Assembly: GCF_050624435.1 (NCBI RefSeq)
Contig: NC_134536.1
Span: forward strand, 128,348,758 to 128,412,757
Source: Tenrec ecaudatus
Lineage: Eukaryota; Chordata; Mammalia; Afrosoricida; Tenrecidae
Length of the DNA stretch: 64,000 nt
Direction of reading: 5' to 3'
In this document: positions 28,001-38,170 of the stretch, in pieces
Position numbering within the stretch: the stretch's first letter is position 1
How the letters are laid out: every line of letters starts with the position of its first letter
Notes under the pieces: generated by a model
The model's database searches: none
What the model was told of the DNA's origin: nothing
The model's input: the letters and a program-made list of their open reading frames with translations, nothing else
Position numbers and translations under genes: made by a program

Positions 28001-30676
28001 TCCCACTTCTAGGAGGTCGCCTTATAGATAGTGTACACACACATGGGAAACAATGTGTGAGTACAAGGGAAGCGATGTGTGCACACGCTGTGTGCACATG
28101 TGTACATGTGGGAAACTGTGTGTACATGTGGGTAAAGGGACATTGGGCAAAAATTCAAAACCCACATTTCAAAATTCAAAACCCACATGAATCTGACACT
28201 GACTACCTAAATTAGGGTCCATTCACACATTGGTGAAGAGAATGAGGAGGTTCTTGTTTTTGTTTTTTTTAAGGCCCATAATAGGCAGATCTGCTAATTG
28301 GAAATATATCGCCATTGGATGGATTACTATTTGTTCACTGAAAAGGGCAAGGCACAGAAATGTGTCTATGTCACGCGCTACCATTTGTTGCTTCTCCTTT
28401 GAAAAGGTAAAAAGAGATCATGTACAGACATTTTCTGAGGTTTGGATTCTTAAGGAATTCTCCTCACACTCCACGTGAGCTCTGGGCAGCACATGCAGAC
28501 GCAGGTTCTGAGGCCACAACTCCAGATTCTGTGTGCTTAACTCCCAAGGCATGGGGATCTTGGGATCCTGAGCACCCTGAGCAGCAGGATTCAAAAAGGC
28601 ACACACACGCGTGTGCGTGCACACACACACACCAGTAACATTAATGCTTGGGCGGCAGACAGAGATGGCAGGGAAACTGAGTGTGTGGTTGGCTTTGCAG
28701 GGGCCTTCATTTTATTGAGGTGGTCTGGACCTCAGCCTGCCACATCTTTGGGGTGTGCCTGTGTCTGCATGGCCCTAGGCGAGTCCCTTAATCTCTCTAA
28801 ACTTTCGTTTCCTCCTCGCCCTCTCTTTCTTAGAGCTGCAAAGCTTAAGAGTGAACAGGCCTGGACCCCTGGTCCCTGACCTGACCAAGGGGGAGATATG
28901 GCAATGGTTTCTCGGGCGGGGTTTCTGTCCGCCCGGCCCTCCTCTTCACTCACCACCACTTCTTCTTCAAAGGCCTTGTCAGCCTCGGTCACCTTCTGCA
29001 GCTCTGTGTGTTCGTACTCATGACTGGGGTCCCCCATGAAGCGGCCATTCACCACTGATGTCTGCAGCAGCATCTCCTCCGTGGCAGGGGGCAGGAGGCT
29101 CCACTCTACGCAGTTCAGGCTGTCAACAACATCCACATCAGCCCTGGGATGCGACGTGACCTGGATCCCTCACCCTCAGGCTTCTGCGTTCTCCTCTCCT
29201 TAGGGAGCTGAGCTCAAGAGAAGCTGTTGGATCCATCCCTTCCTCTCAAGACTGTTCGGAGACCCTCCCGAACCCCAGGTGTTTGCATCACTTTTTGTGA
29301 ATAGGTGATGTCAAAGCCACTGTCTCTGTGGAAAGGTCACAAATGTTTCACCTCTATAGGAGCTCAAAGAGCTGCTTCCTAGATCTGTGGGCTGTAACAT
29401 CCTGGGCGACGTTTCTGGAAGGAAGCTGAGCTTTCAGTGGTGTGTCCCTGCATGGTTTAGTCAGCCTGTCGAGAGCACAGCCATCTGCCTCAGTTCTCAG
29501 GGAAGTGCGGCCCATGCTCAAGGACGGCTCACTGTTCCTGTAAGGTCTTCAGGAGTAAGAGCACCACCCAGAGCCTGCCCTCCCTCTCCTCCGCTCCTCG
29601 GTAGCCTACTCAGTGTGTCCTCCGCCTGATCTCCACTCAGCTTCTTGCTCTTCCCTGGTCAGAGGCTCCTTCTCAACATAAAATTGCTGAGCCTTCAGGT
29701 ACAGCCCACACCTCGGCCCGGTTCCCAGATCTCAGAGCAAGCCCGTCCTTCAGTACCCTTACCAGCCCTGGGGAAGGCCTCCCCTGGGGTGCCCCTGTGG
29801 GTAGCTCTGATGTGGTTGTCTCACGTGGCATCGCATGTCTGCCTCCCCCAGTGGACAGACTGAAGGCCAAGGTTCACCTTGGCCCCTCTCTCTATAAGCC
29901 CGTGTCTACCATAGCACAGGATGGACGGACACACAGACAGATACAGTCCTGCCTCCTGAACCGACAGCTGATGGGGAGCTCCGCGCCATTGTCAGGGATG
30001 GATGCTCACAAGGGGGCCCTGGACGGTCCTATACGGTCATGTCCAGGGACTTGTCGCTCCATTCCGCGTTTCTTCTCTACTTCCAAAGCGCCGCCCGCCT
30101 GCCGAGCCGTCACCTCCACCCTCCCGAAGACCCTTTTTCAAACAGCCCCCCTCACCCACCCCTCCTACCCCAGACCCAGACGGAGCCCTTGGGGTCGCCA
30201 GGCTGCACACCGGGCCCGCACCGGGTCTCCATTCTCCAAGTACCCTGACCGGCCTGCGCCCTCGGCCCTGCCTGGACGACAAACCCACCGCACCCAAGTT
30301 TCTCGGGCCGCTCCCTCGGGGCCCGCTTCCGCGCGAGCCTCCAGTCCAGCCCCGAACAGTCAGGCGGGCGGGCGGGCCCCGCCCCTCCGGGCTCGCCCCG
30401 CCCCCGCCCCGCCCCTCCTCGGAGGCCCTCCCGCAGCCGGCGCCGCCACCTGTAGAGGGTCTTGCGCGGGGCGAGCTGGTCCTCACTCAGGCCCTGCGCG
30501 ATGTAGTAATCGGCGACGAGGCCGAGGATGCGGCCCCAGAAGAGGACCCGCTCGTAGCGGTAGTCGCGCTTCACCAGCATGAGGGACGTGAGCAGGGAGG
30601 CCCGGCGGTCGGGGCTGAGGCCCTGGCCACTGCCGGACGCCAGCTCCAGCGACAGCAGGAGGCTCTCGGAGTCCAT
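19061..30676 (-). CDS. RSPH9: RSPH9, radial spoke head component 9 (complete, 5 exons)
   Basis: A component of the radial spoke head in motile (9+2) cilia and sperm flagella, where it passes signals from the central pair to the dynein arms; loss in human causes primary ciliary dyskinesia. Coding exons, in transcript order: 30676-30450, 29119-28954, 25776-25647, 25240-25094, 19221-19061. Junctions are GT/AG and phases match, giving 831 nt and 276 aa, the human length. Recognisable blocks are MDSESLLLSLELASGSGQG at the start, RYERVLFWGRILGLVADYY in exon 1, RLVSVVDQIDKAVAVIPRG in exon 3, KADLDPSLDFMDSLEYD in exon 4 and the C terminus GTGEKNIDLPFML. I see no breaks. The long last intron (5.9 kb) holds SINEs. 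The promoter has an X-box (30724-30737), fitting RFX/FOXJ1-type ciliary control. Confidence 0.96.
23250..23445 (-). mobile_element. AfroSINE copy (near full length)
   Basis: Reverse-strand SINE: gcatcaagtccattcgggct, ctgtaggacagactaggactg, then the head end actgtgccaccaggg. In RSPH9 intron 4. Confidence 0.8.
23795..23870 (+). mobile_element. AfroSINE 3' tail fragment
   Basis: Sense tail: gattctacactgtcctatag, then ggtcactcccactcgatggg and a T/G-rich end. Confidence 0.6.
25895..26185 (-). mobile_element. L1 3' end, antisense (preceded by a short SINE remnant)
   Basis: 25955-26185 is the reverse complement of the 3' terminal part of the element at 32306: attttactgggggctcttac, ggttgccatcatcattctcaa, then ttgataatttataaattatta. 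At 25895-25930 a stretch ctgtaggacagaggaggactg looks like a SINE fragment. Confidence 0.65.
26690..26930 (-). mobile_element. AfroSINE-related sequence with two tandem half-units
   Basis: Two similar segments of roughly 95 bp, starting at about 26695 and 26791, each read gggyttt-gagact...cttc and each carry a GGCGGG motif followed by a GCACTG/GCGCTG block. The second continues to the SINE head end ctaccggggttcct. In RSPH9 intron 2. Confidence 0.5.
27021..27212 (+). mobile_element. SPIN-type hAT non-autonomous element (copy 3, perfect target-site duplication)
   Basis: About 192 bp with the SPIN-like start CAGAGGTTCTCAACCTGTG and the diagnostic CCCTTTGGGGGTCGAACGACC block. Exact 8-bp direct repeats CTCTAGAG flank it at 27013-27020 and 27213-27220. 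It sits in RSPH9 intron 2. Confidence 0.88.
27985..28360 (+). mobile_element. Old L1 ORF2 3' remnant (weak)
   Basis: gtgacctagcaatcccacttctagg is the nucleotide signature of the C-terminal part of L1 ORF2. Later parts (attggatggattactatttgttc) fit only loosely. The reading frame is lost. In RSPH9 intron 2. Confidence 0.45.
28599..28633 (+). repeat. (CA)n/(GT) mixed microsatellite
   Basis: cacacacgcgtgtgcgtgcacac, followed by more CA units. Alternating purine-pyrimidine throughout; in RSPH9 intron 2. Confidence 0.8.
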
Positions 30677-30800
30677 CGCGGCGGCGCGTCTGCACGGCGC
30701 CCGCGGGGTTGCGGGGCGAAGCGGTCTCCATGGAGACCCAGAGCCACGCCCACAGGAAACCTGGGCGTCGCCCGCGTGACTGCCTGAAGCCCGGCCCAGC
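30160..30800 (-). promoter_or_regulatory. CpG-rich promoter and first exon of RSPH9
   Basis: A dense run of CpG dinucleotides covers exon 1, the start of intron 1 and the sequence upstream of the ATG (higher coordinates). GC boxes of the CCCGCCCC type are frequent at 30370-30420. No TATA box was seen. The X-box is annotated separately. Confidence 0.7.
30724..30737. promoter_or_regulatory. RFX X-box palindrome in RSPH9 promoter
   Basis: GTCTCCATGGAGAC is a perfect 14-bp palindrome that fits the RFX X-box pattern (two half sites GTNNCC/GGNNAC). It lies 48-61 bp upstream of the RSPH9 ATG. RFX factors drive ciliary genes through such promoter-proximal sites, so this fits the gene's role. Binding is inferred, not shown. 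Confidence 0.75.
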
Positions 30801-31344
30801 AGGAACGGCCGCCACTCTGCAGGTAACCCTCCAGCCGCTTCCCCTCCTTCCTCGAGTATGGAGCTAGTATGGGCCTTCAGCCCCGACAGCTACAGCCTTG
30901 TGCTCACTGATCAGGCAATTTAGTGTCGCAGGGTGGCCTAATCCCAGGGACACTGTGGCCCTCCTGCGCCCTTCCACATAATCCACAGCCTCTGATTCCT
31001 TCCTGTGCCCACAGTCAAAGCGCCCACCCTCGCTGTTTGGTTCACCCCATTCTTGACACTTCTTGGCATTAGAATGATCTGGGAAGAATTTGAACTAGAA
31101 TTGAGATACCTCATGGCTTTAAAAGTCCAAGACTATTCACCACCACCCTTCCCACCCATTGCCTTCAGGCTTCGCCTAATGTCTCTACCTGCCCCTCCCA
31201 CTGGACGATTCCAAGGAAAGGCGAATGGAGACGGGGCCAGGGGGCAAGGTCACACTTTGGGAGCACAGGATGTGGAAGGAGATACAAAAAGGGTGATGCT
31301 TTTAGATTAAACTTTCCCATCAGCTACCATGCACATAAGGCACG

Positions 31345-31460
31345 GTGTGGTGGTGTCTCGGACAGTCACAGGGGCAGTCCTGCCCTGTCCTCTAGGGTCC
31401 CTAGGAGTCTGCATGGACTCCATGACTGTGGGGTCAGCTACCATTTTACCTTCACCTCCC
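31345..31460 (+). mobile_element. AfroSINE fragment (weak)
   Basis: Contains ggacagtcacaggggcagtcctgc and tcctctagggtccctaggag, resembling the SINE middle and tail. The boundaries are uncertain. Confidence 0.4.
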
Positions 31461-32305
31461 TCAGCCCCACAACAGTTCATCTCAGACCTCAGAGGGAAGG
31501 CCAGGCCCATTGCTGCCGTCTTCACTCCCTGGCCCGGAGGCCCCCCTTCACATCCACCCCAAGTTTTCCACCATGGGCAGACACACAGGTTCCTCCACAT
31601 GCTTACAGCCAAGGAAGGAGATAGGCTGTATGATTAATCATTCACTGAAATTTCTGGATTCCTCGGGTATGGACTCATGAAATCAGAATGACCTGGCCCT
31701 AATGCCAAGCCTCTGGAGAAATGTCTAAATTACCCAGGTAATTACTCGGTTTTGACGGGCTGGGCATTATTTATGGTCTTTTAAAAGTAGTACTTGAGGG
31801 AGCTAGCTGGCGTGGCTTAATGCCTTTGCTCAAAGCAACGTCTAACCCTCTGGTTTGCAAACACTCCCTACTCTCGTCACCCCCTCAGATGGTCTCCTCC
31901 CCTGGGATAGGTGGCCCCGTTCCACTGGTTGAGAAAGTAGCACCAGACAGGAAGACAGCCAACAATCTCTCTAGTGGAATCTGATCCTAGTGGCCACTGC
32001 ACTGAAAAGAATCCAGGCTTTGTTTTCGTCATTAAATATTTACTCCGCACCCAGCCATGGCAGGCTCCCTGGTAGGAACGAGAAGAGCAAAGCGAGCCCT
32101 GCAGTTTCCTAATGCTACCCCACTTGGCAGAGCAGGTCACGTCACGACGGATGGTCTCAAAGCAAACCATGCAGCATGTGCAGCAGAGTACAGCACAGAA
32201 TCGCTGGGACCAGATGGACTGCGTCCCTCAGTGTCCCCAGGCCTCATTCATGAAATGGGGATGACAATACACCGGTAAAATCAAGGAGGCAAAGTTCTTA
32301 AAATA

Positions 32306-34455
32306 CCCCCCAGAAGAATTTATTTCAAAAGACGGCATTGAATCTACAGCTCCAGGAGAGCGACATGTCTGATCAGAGCACACGGGAACAGATGAAGGAG
32401 AGAGTAGAGCACATCCTGGGCCACCAGGCCTTGAGGATGATGATCCCGATTAGAGCAGCCAGTCCACAGAGAGGACCACATGGCCAGCCCCACTATGAGA
32501 CATGACGCCCCTCACTGACCCATAGCCCTACAGGGGACAACCCTGGAGACAGTGTGGGAATTGCACCTGATCTGATTCTGCCACACCGAGGCAAAACACT
32601 AAGGGGGTGCAAGGGAACAGCAAGGGAATGCAGTGGCGAGGTCCCCAGGGAATGCTGAAGGTGGACTTTGGGGCCAGGACGTGGTGCCCCAACAGACTGG
32701 ACTGGAAAACACTCTTAAAGGCCAACAATCCTTGAACTAACTACAAGCTTATCTTTCTGGTTTTGTTTGTTGTTCTTTTGTTGTATATTGTTACTTGGTT
32801 TTGCTGTCTTGTTTTCTGTGCATGTTATTATCTTTGTAGGTCTGTGTAAATAAGATAGGCTGGATGAGCAATCTGGAGGAGAAAACAACAGGACCCACAG
32901 TTCGGGGGTGGGGGGGCGGGCTTGGGAGAGGGAGGGAGAAAGGAAGTGGTGTTAACAAACCCAGGAACAAGGGAAAAACAAGTGATCTAAATCGGTGGTG
33001 AGGTGGGTGTGGGAGGCCTGGTAGGGCATGATCAAGGGTAATGTAACCAAGAGGAATTGCTGAAACCCTGGTGGGGACTGAGGATGATAGTGGGACAGGA
33101 GGAAAGTCAAGGGAAATAGAGGAAAGATCTGGCAGGCAAAGGGCATTTATAGAGGTCTAGATAAAGACATGTACATATGAAAATATATTTATGTATGAGA
33201 ATGGAGAAATAGATCTATGTGCATATATTTATAGATTTAGTATTAAACTACGATGTTGGGCCTCCACTCAAGTACTCCCTCAATGCAAGAATACTTTCTT
33301 CTATTAAATTGGCATTCTGTGATGGTAACCTTCCCGACACAACTGCTGAAGACAAAGCGGGTGAATAAGCAAATGTGGTAAAGAAAGCTGATGGTACCTA
33401 GCTATCAAAAGATATAGTGTCTGGGGACTTAAAGGCAAACAAGCAGCCATCTAGCTCAGAAGCATCAAAGCCCACATGGAAGAACACACCAACCTGTGCG
33501 ATCATGAGGTGTCGAAGGGATCAGTTATCAGGCATCAAAGAAAGAAAAATCATATTGTGTGCTCACCTCCATGATATGATCGCTGAAGACAAATGGGTGC
33601 ATAAGCAAATGTGGCGAAGAAAGCGGATGGTGCCCAGCTATCAAAAGATCGAGTGTCTGGGGTCTTAAAACCTTGAAGGTAAACAAGCGGCCATCTAGCT
33701 CAGAAGCAACAAAACCCACATGGAAGAAGCACACCAACCTGTGCAATCACGAGGTGTCAAAGGGATCAGGTATCAGGCATCATCAGAACAAAAAAGTTTA
33801 CCATAGTGAATGAGGGGGGGGCGGGTGCGGAGTGGAGACCCAAAACCCATTTGTAGGCCACTGGACATCCCCTGGCAGGAGTCTCGGAGGAAACGAGCCA
33901 GTCAGGGTGCGATGTAGCAACGATGAAACATACAACTTTCCTCTAGTTCCTAAATGCTTCCTCCCCCCACACTATCATGATCCCAATTCTCCCTTGCAAG
34001 TTTGGTTAGACCAAAGGATGTACACTGGTACAGATGGGAACTGGAAACACAGGAATTCAAGGCGAATGATCCCCTCACGACCAGTGGTGAGAGTGGCGAT
34101 ACTGGGAGCTCATAGGGAGGATGGGGTGGAAAGGGGGAACCAATTATAAGGGTCTACATGTGACCTCCTCCCTGGGGGACAGATAACAGAAAAGTGGGTG
34201 AAGGGAGATGTCAGATAGGGCAAGATATGACAAAATAATAATTTATAAATTATACAGGGTTCATGACGGAGGGGGAGTGGGGAGGGAGGGGAAACAATGA
34301 GGACCTGATGCCAGGGGCTTAAGTAGAGAGCAAATGTTTTGAGAATGATGAGTGCAATGAATATACAAATGTGCTTTACACAATTGATGTATGTATAGAT
34401 TGTGATGAGTTGTATGAACCCCTAATAAAAACTATTAAAAATAAAATAGAAAAAA
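32306..34455 (+). mobile_element. Afrotherian L1-type 3' region inserted with a 15-bp target-site duplication
   Basis: Flanked by aaagttcttaaaata at 32291-32305 and 34456-34470. Ends with an AATAAA signal and an A-rich tail (34424-34455). Its last 200 bp recur at 25955, 45713 and 46290. I recall this sequence as an abundant afrotherian repeat that I take to be an unusually long L1 3' UTR; no ORF2 sequence is included. It contains a two-copy tandem duplication of about 237 bp (33335-33808). It lies between RSPH9 and MAD2L1BP. Confidence 0.7.
33335..33808 (+). repeat. Two-copy tandem repeat (period about 237 bp) inside the L1 3' region
   Basis: gctgaagacaaa...gtgtctgggg...ccatctagctcagaagca...acaccaacctgtg occurs twice. 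Equivalent points lie at 33346 and 33583. The two copies differ by scattered substitutions and small gaps. Confidence 0.8.
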
Positions 34456-34499
34456 AAAGTTCTTAAAATAGAGCATAGAACAAAAAGTGTGTATTTTAG

Positions 34500-34710
34500 A
34501 GAAGGTGCCCTGGTGGTGTAGTGGGTTACACATGGGTAGCTAACCTCTAGGTCAGCAGTTTGAACCCACCAGAAGCTCCAAGGGAGAAAGGTGAGGCTAT
34601 CCATTCCTGAAAAGATTGACAGTCTCGGAGATCCATAGGGGCAGTTTGACTCTGTCCCATAGGGTCACCATGAGTCAAAATTGACTCCTAGCAGTATGTG
34701 TGTGAAGCAT
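34500..34710 (+). mobile_element. AfroSINE copy (full length)
   Basis: Sense copy with clear tRNA-like promoter boxes: ccctggtggtgtagtggg (A-box side) and cagtttgaacccaccag (B-box side). Ends with cccatagggtcaccatgagtc and a diverged tail. It sits directly after the L1 insertion described at 32306. Confidence 0.88.
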
Positions 34711-35347
34711 TTCAGACACATTAAGCTTTGTAACGTAGTCTAATTCATTTTTTTTAAAAAGTCCTCACAACTAGATGACTAAGCATTAAAATGGAATGAA
34801 GATTGCAAGTTGTCAAGGAACTCACTTTACTTCAGGGGTGGGGAAGATCTGGCCTGCGACCCATCTAAGGCCCAATAATTAATCCTAGTAGGAAAACACC
34901 CGTCTCATCAAAGGGAAGCAGTTCTAGCCATCCCATTAGGGGTGAGTTCATGAAATGTTAGGTCCGCATGGCCTGGGAATGAAGTTAGAAATAATCCACA
35001 AGGCCCCTGCTTTACTTGTCCACGGAAACAGTAGTCAAATAACATGATGGACAACATGGGAGAAATCTGCTGCAAATGACCTCTTTCAAGTGTCCAAAAA
35101 TAAAGCTGTCACTTTGAGGGCCAAGGGGAACCTGACCCAAGCCATGGCATTTTCATTGCCTCATAGGATGGACAAAGACGACCAGTGAAATGGCCCGTGG
35201 CTGCGAGCTCAAGCATCTGCCAGTGAGGAGTGCAGGATGGGCTTCATTCTGTTGCACGCAGGTTTCCTGAGTTGGCACCTAATAAATATCATCGTGTAAC
35301 AAAAAGAATAACGAAATCGTGTAACATATGTATCCTTGTCTCTATTT

Positions 35348-35450
35348 GAAGGAGCCCTGATGGTGTCGTGGTTACGCTGTGGGCTGCGAGGGGTGGCAGG
35401 TTGAAACTACCAGCCACTGCAAGAAAGGCAGGGCTTCCTATTCCCAGACA
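35348..35450 (+). mobile_element. AfroSINE 5' fragment
   Basis: Sense head gaaggagccctgatggtgtc and gtggcaggttgaaactaccag, truncated after about 100 bp. Confidence 0.65.
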
Positions 35451-35999
35451 AGTCTTCCCAAAATGCATTGGCAGGGTCTGCACATGGACAAAGCCGCTAG
35501 TGAATCTCCTCCGATCACTGTCGAGCCAGGTGAACAGCCCTGTTAGCAGACCAAGCACTGTAAAGTCAAGGCAGACAAAGTTAGGCAAAATGTAATATCA
35601 TTTGATCTCCCTTTTGACCCTGTTTCAATTTAAAACAAAGGAAACTGTGGCAACAAATGTAGTCCTGCTGGGCATGACTGAACTATGGGATAATTTTTTT
35701 AATGATTTAATATATATATTAATCTCAATTTTTAAAATGAAGGAAAAATACATGTGGATTTTTTTTTAAAGCCCCTGGCAAATCACACGCACACACACAC
35801 AACCCCAATCACGGATCAGGGAGGTGAATAGCTTAGCTATCATGCAGAATGCATTGGAAAAGTGAATTGTTACAGCTGCGGTTAAAATTTAGCATTTAAA
35901 ATTTATCTCCCTTATGATCCATTTAAATTTGTGCTAGTTTTCATTATTGCCTTTTTATTTGAAGTTTTTATGTTTTACTTTATAATTGTTAGTTTTGTT

Positions 36000-36232
36000 T
36001 TTCTCCCTATAAAATCCAAGGTAAGTAAATCTGTAGAGATAGTACTGGATTAATGGTTCCTTGGGGGTGTGACAGAGGAGGTTGGGGGGAAATGGGCAAC
36101 TCATAACAATGAGTCCAAAAATGAGGCAAATGTTCTAAAACTGACTGTGGTGATGATCGTACAACTCTTTTTGATGTGACTGCACTCTTGAATTGTATGA
36201 TATGTGCATTATATGTCAATACACCGTTTTTG
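36000..36232 (+). mobile_element. Older L1 3' end
   Basis: actgtggtgatgatcgtacaac...cttgaattgtatgatatgtg...tatgtcaatacaccg is the typical end of mammalian L1 3' UTRs. It is truncated at its 5' side. Confidence 0.55.
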
Positions 36233-38170
36233 TTTTTTTAAACTAACTAGTCTTGGGAACTCACGGGGGCAGTTCTGCCCTGTCAGAATTGTGAGTGTGG
36301 TCCGTTTGTATCTGCATCCACACAGCTCCAACACCAGCAGGGAGAGAGGATCCTGTCTCCAGTTGGCATTCAGAAAGTGTCACGGTCTCCTTCCTTGGGG
36401 ACAAAGAGCTTCCCCATTTGGTGCTGATGGACAGCATCCAGCAGACAGAAAGGAGGATCAAGATGGCTGGGGAGGAACGGCTGCAGGCAGGAGGACAGGG
36501 CTTGCTTAGGCAATACTTTCAGCTCAGCAGCCACCAGAGAGCAGTGGAGATGGGTTGGGTAGAACTCCAGACTGGAGCCTGTCCCGAGGGCAGTCTAGCC
36601 CAGAGTTCCACGAGGCCCTGCAAGTGTACTTTTACTTCTTCTCAGCCCTCACGCTACAGGCGCGTAGAGCCCTGTTCTGCATTTGAGGGGCAGAATGGGC
36701 TAGGTTCTCCAGGAGCATTTAGACCCCAGAAGAGTTTGTGGGGGATTGCTGGGTCCCCATGATGGTCTCAGATTCCCATGCGATGTTTAAGTGGTGGTGG
36801 CCATGCTACAGCACCTGTGTGGACAGCTCAGCAACAGCACTCGAGGCTCCAGCTAAGCATGCCTGGTGCCGCTCTAGCTCAGCCTACAGGGAGCGCCTCT
36901 CCTCTCAGCATTCTTGCAGCACCTTCCCGACAAACCGGCTCAAGGCCAGAGCACTCCCCTTCCTCAGTGGTCCCACTGACATGGCCAGCTTCATGCCTTA
37001 CCAGACTTTTGCCCGCATCAGAGGGGATCTCTGCTCTGGGCAGACAGAACCTACGAGTCACAGAACCGTAACCGCTGCGGGATCTCCAACAACTTGGGAG
37101 ACTAGCTCCGGGTCGTCTACCCCTTCGTCTCTCAAAGGAAGGATCTGCAGAGGCATTGGAGCCTCAATCTGGGACTTTTGGCAGCAGCAGGAGTTGGGTG
37201 GCCGGGAGCTTCAGTGGCACTGATCTATCTCATGGCACCCCCAGCCAGTGGTGTGGCCAAACAGGCGCCTGGCACCCTTGTACTGTACTGGAAGTTTCCC
37301 CACACAGCCTCCATTTCTGTGAGCCATGAGATCTGCCCCCTGAGGGCAACTTAAGTTTGATTCAGATGGGCACCCACCCTCCCCTGCCTGGTTGCTTTTC
37401 CGTTGGGTCCACTGGTCAGCAGTCAGCTAAAGGGGGTGCCCGCTGTTCTCAGTTGTGCACAGAACTTCATCCGAGTCTCCCAAAGGAGGTAATCCTGACT
37501 CTCATCTGGAGGAATAGCCTAATGGTATTTCATAAATACTTGAAATCAGCTAAGGGCAGAGTCAGCTGAAGAGGCCCCTGGTTCCAGCCCCATCCTTCCA
37601 GTCTGACAGGTTCAGTACTTGCCAAACACTGCACTTTCCAGCTTGGCCTGGGGCTGATGAAGACTAAGACCCACAAGCAATAAAAGCCTGGAAATCCTGA
37701 AGCAGAAGAGGCCAAATACTCTAGTACAGGAAGGAGTCTCTGAGCCAAAGGTTTTTCAGGGAAATTTAGCATTAATTCATTTGTTTTATATTTAAGCTCA
37801 TGTGTCACACATACATTATGTCCCAGGTAAAAAAATTCCAAAAGGCCTTCCAGAAAGTAGAAACGAGCCTCCTTCACAGGTGGGCTCACGTGCCATACTT
37901 GCTTCCCCACCCCACATGGAACCCCTGGGCCCGGCACCCTAGGGAAGATCAATCCTTTGATTCAAAGGGATGCAGCTCACAAGGGGTCTGACCATCAGTC
38001 TGCCGGAAGCCTGAGGAGGGGCGGCGGGCAGCCAGACCTGGTCTTCCTCCACCGGGCGGGCGGGCGGCAGAGCTAGCTAGCTCCTCGCCTGAGTTGGAAG
38101 ATCCGGTGCCCCAGCAGGGGGGAGATAATCCAGCCATTAAGTTTTCATGATTAGGAGACACCTTCACTCA

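Larger units (their letters stand above)
30800..38170. other. RSPH9-MAD2L1BP intergenic region
   Basis: Holds the 2.15-kb L1-type insertion (32306), SINEs (31345, 34500, 35348) and an old L1 3' end (36000). 36240-38170 is unassigned; it presumably includes the MAD2L1BP 3' UTR at its right end. No coding gene recognised. Confidence 0.65.

Noticed and set aside
29797-30787. Two 261-aa open frames on the plus strand opposite RSPH9 exon 1
   Set aside because: CpG-island shadow frames, Pro/Ala/Arg-rich, with no start or splice context that supports a gene.
34500-34575. A tRNA gene (A- and B-box-like sequence)
   Set aside because: It is the tRNA-derived head of an AfroSINE with the full SINE body behind it; no intact cloverleaf.
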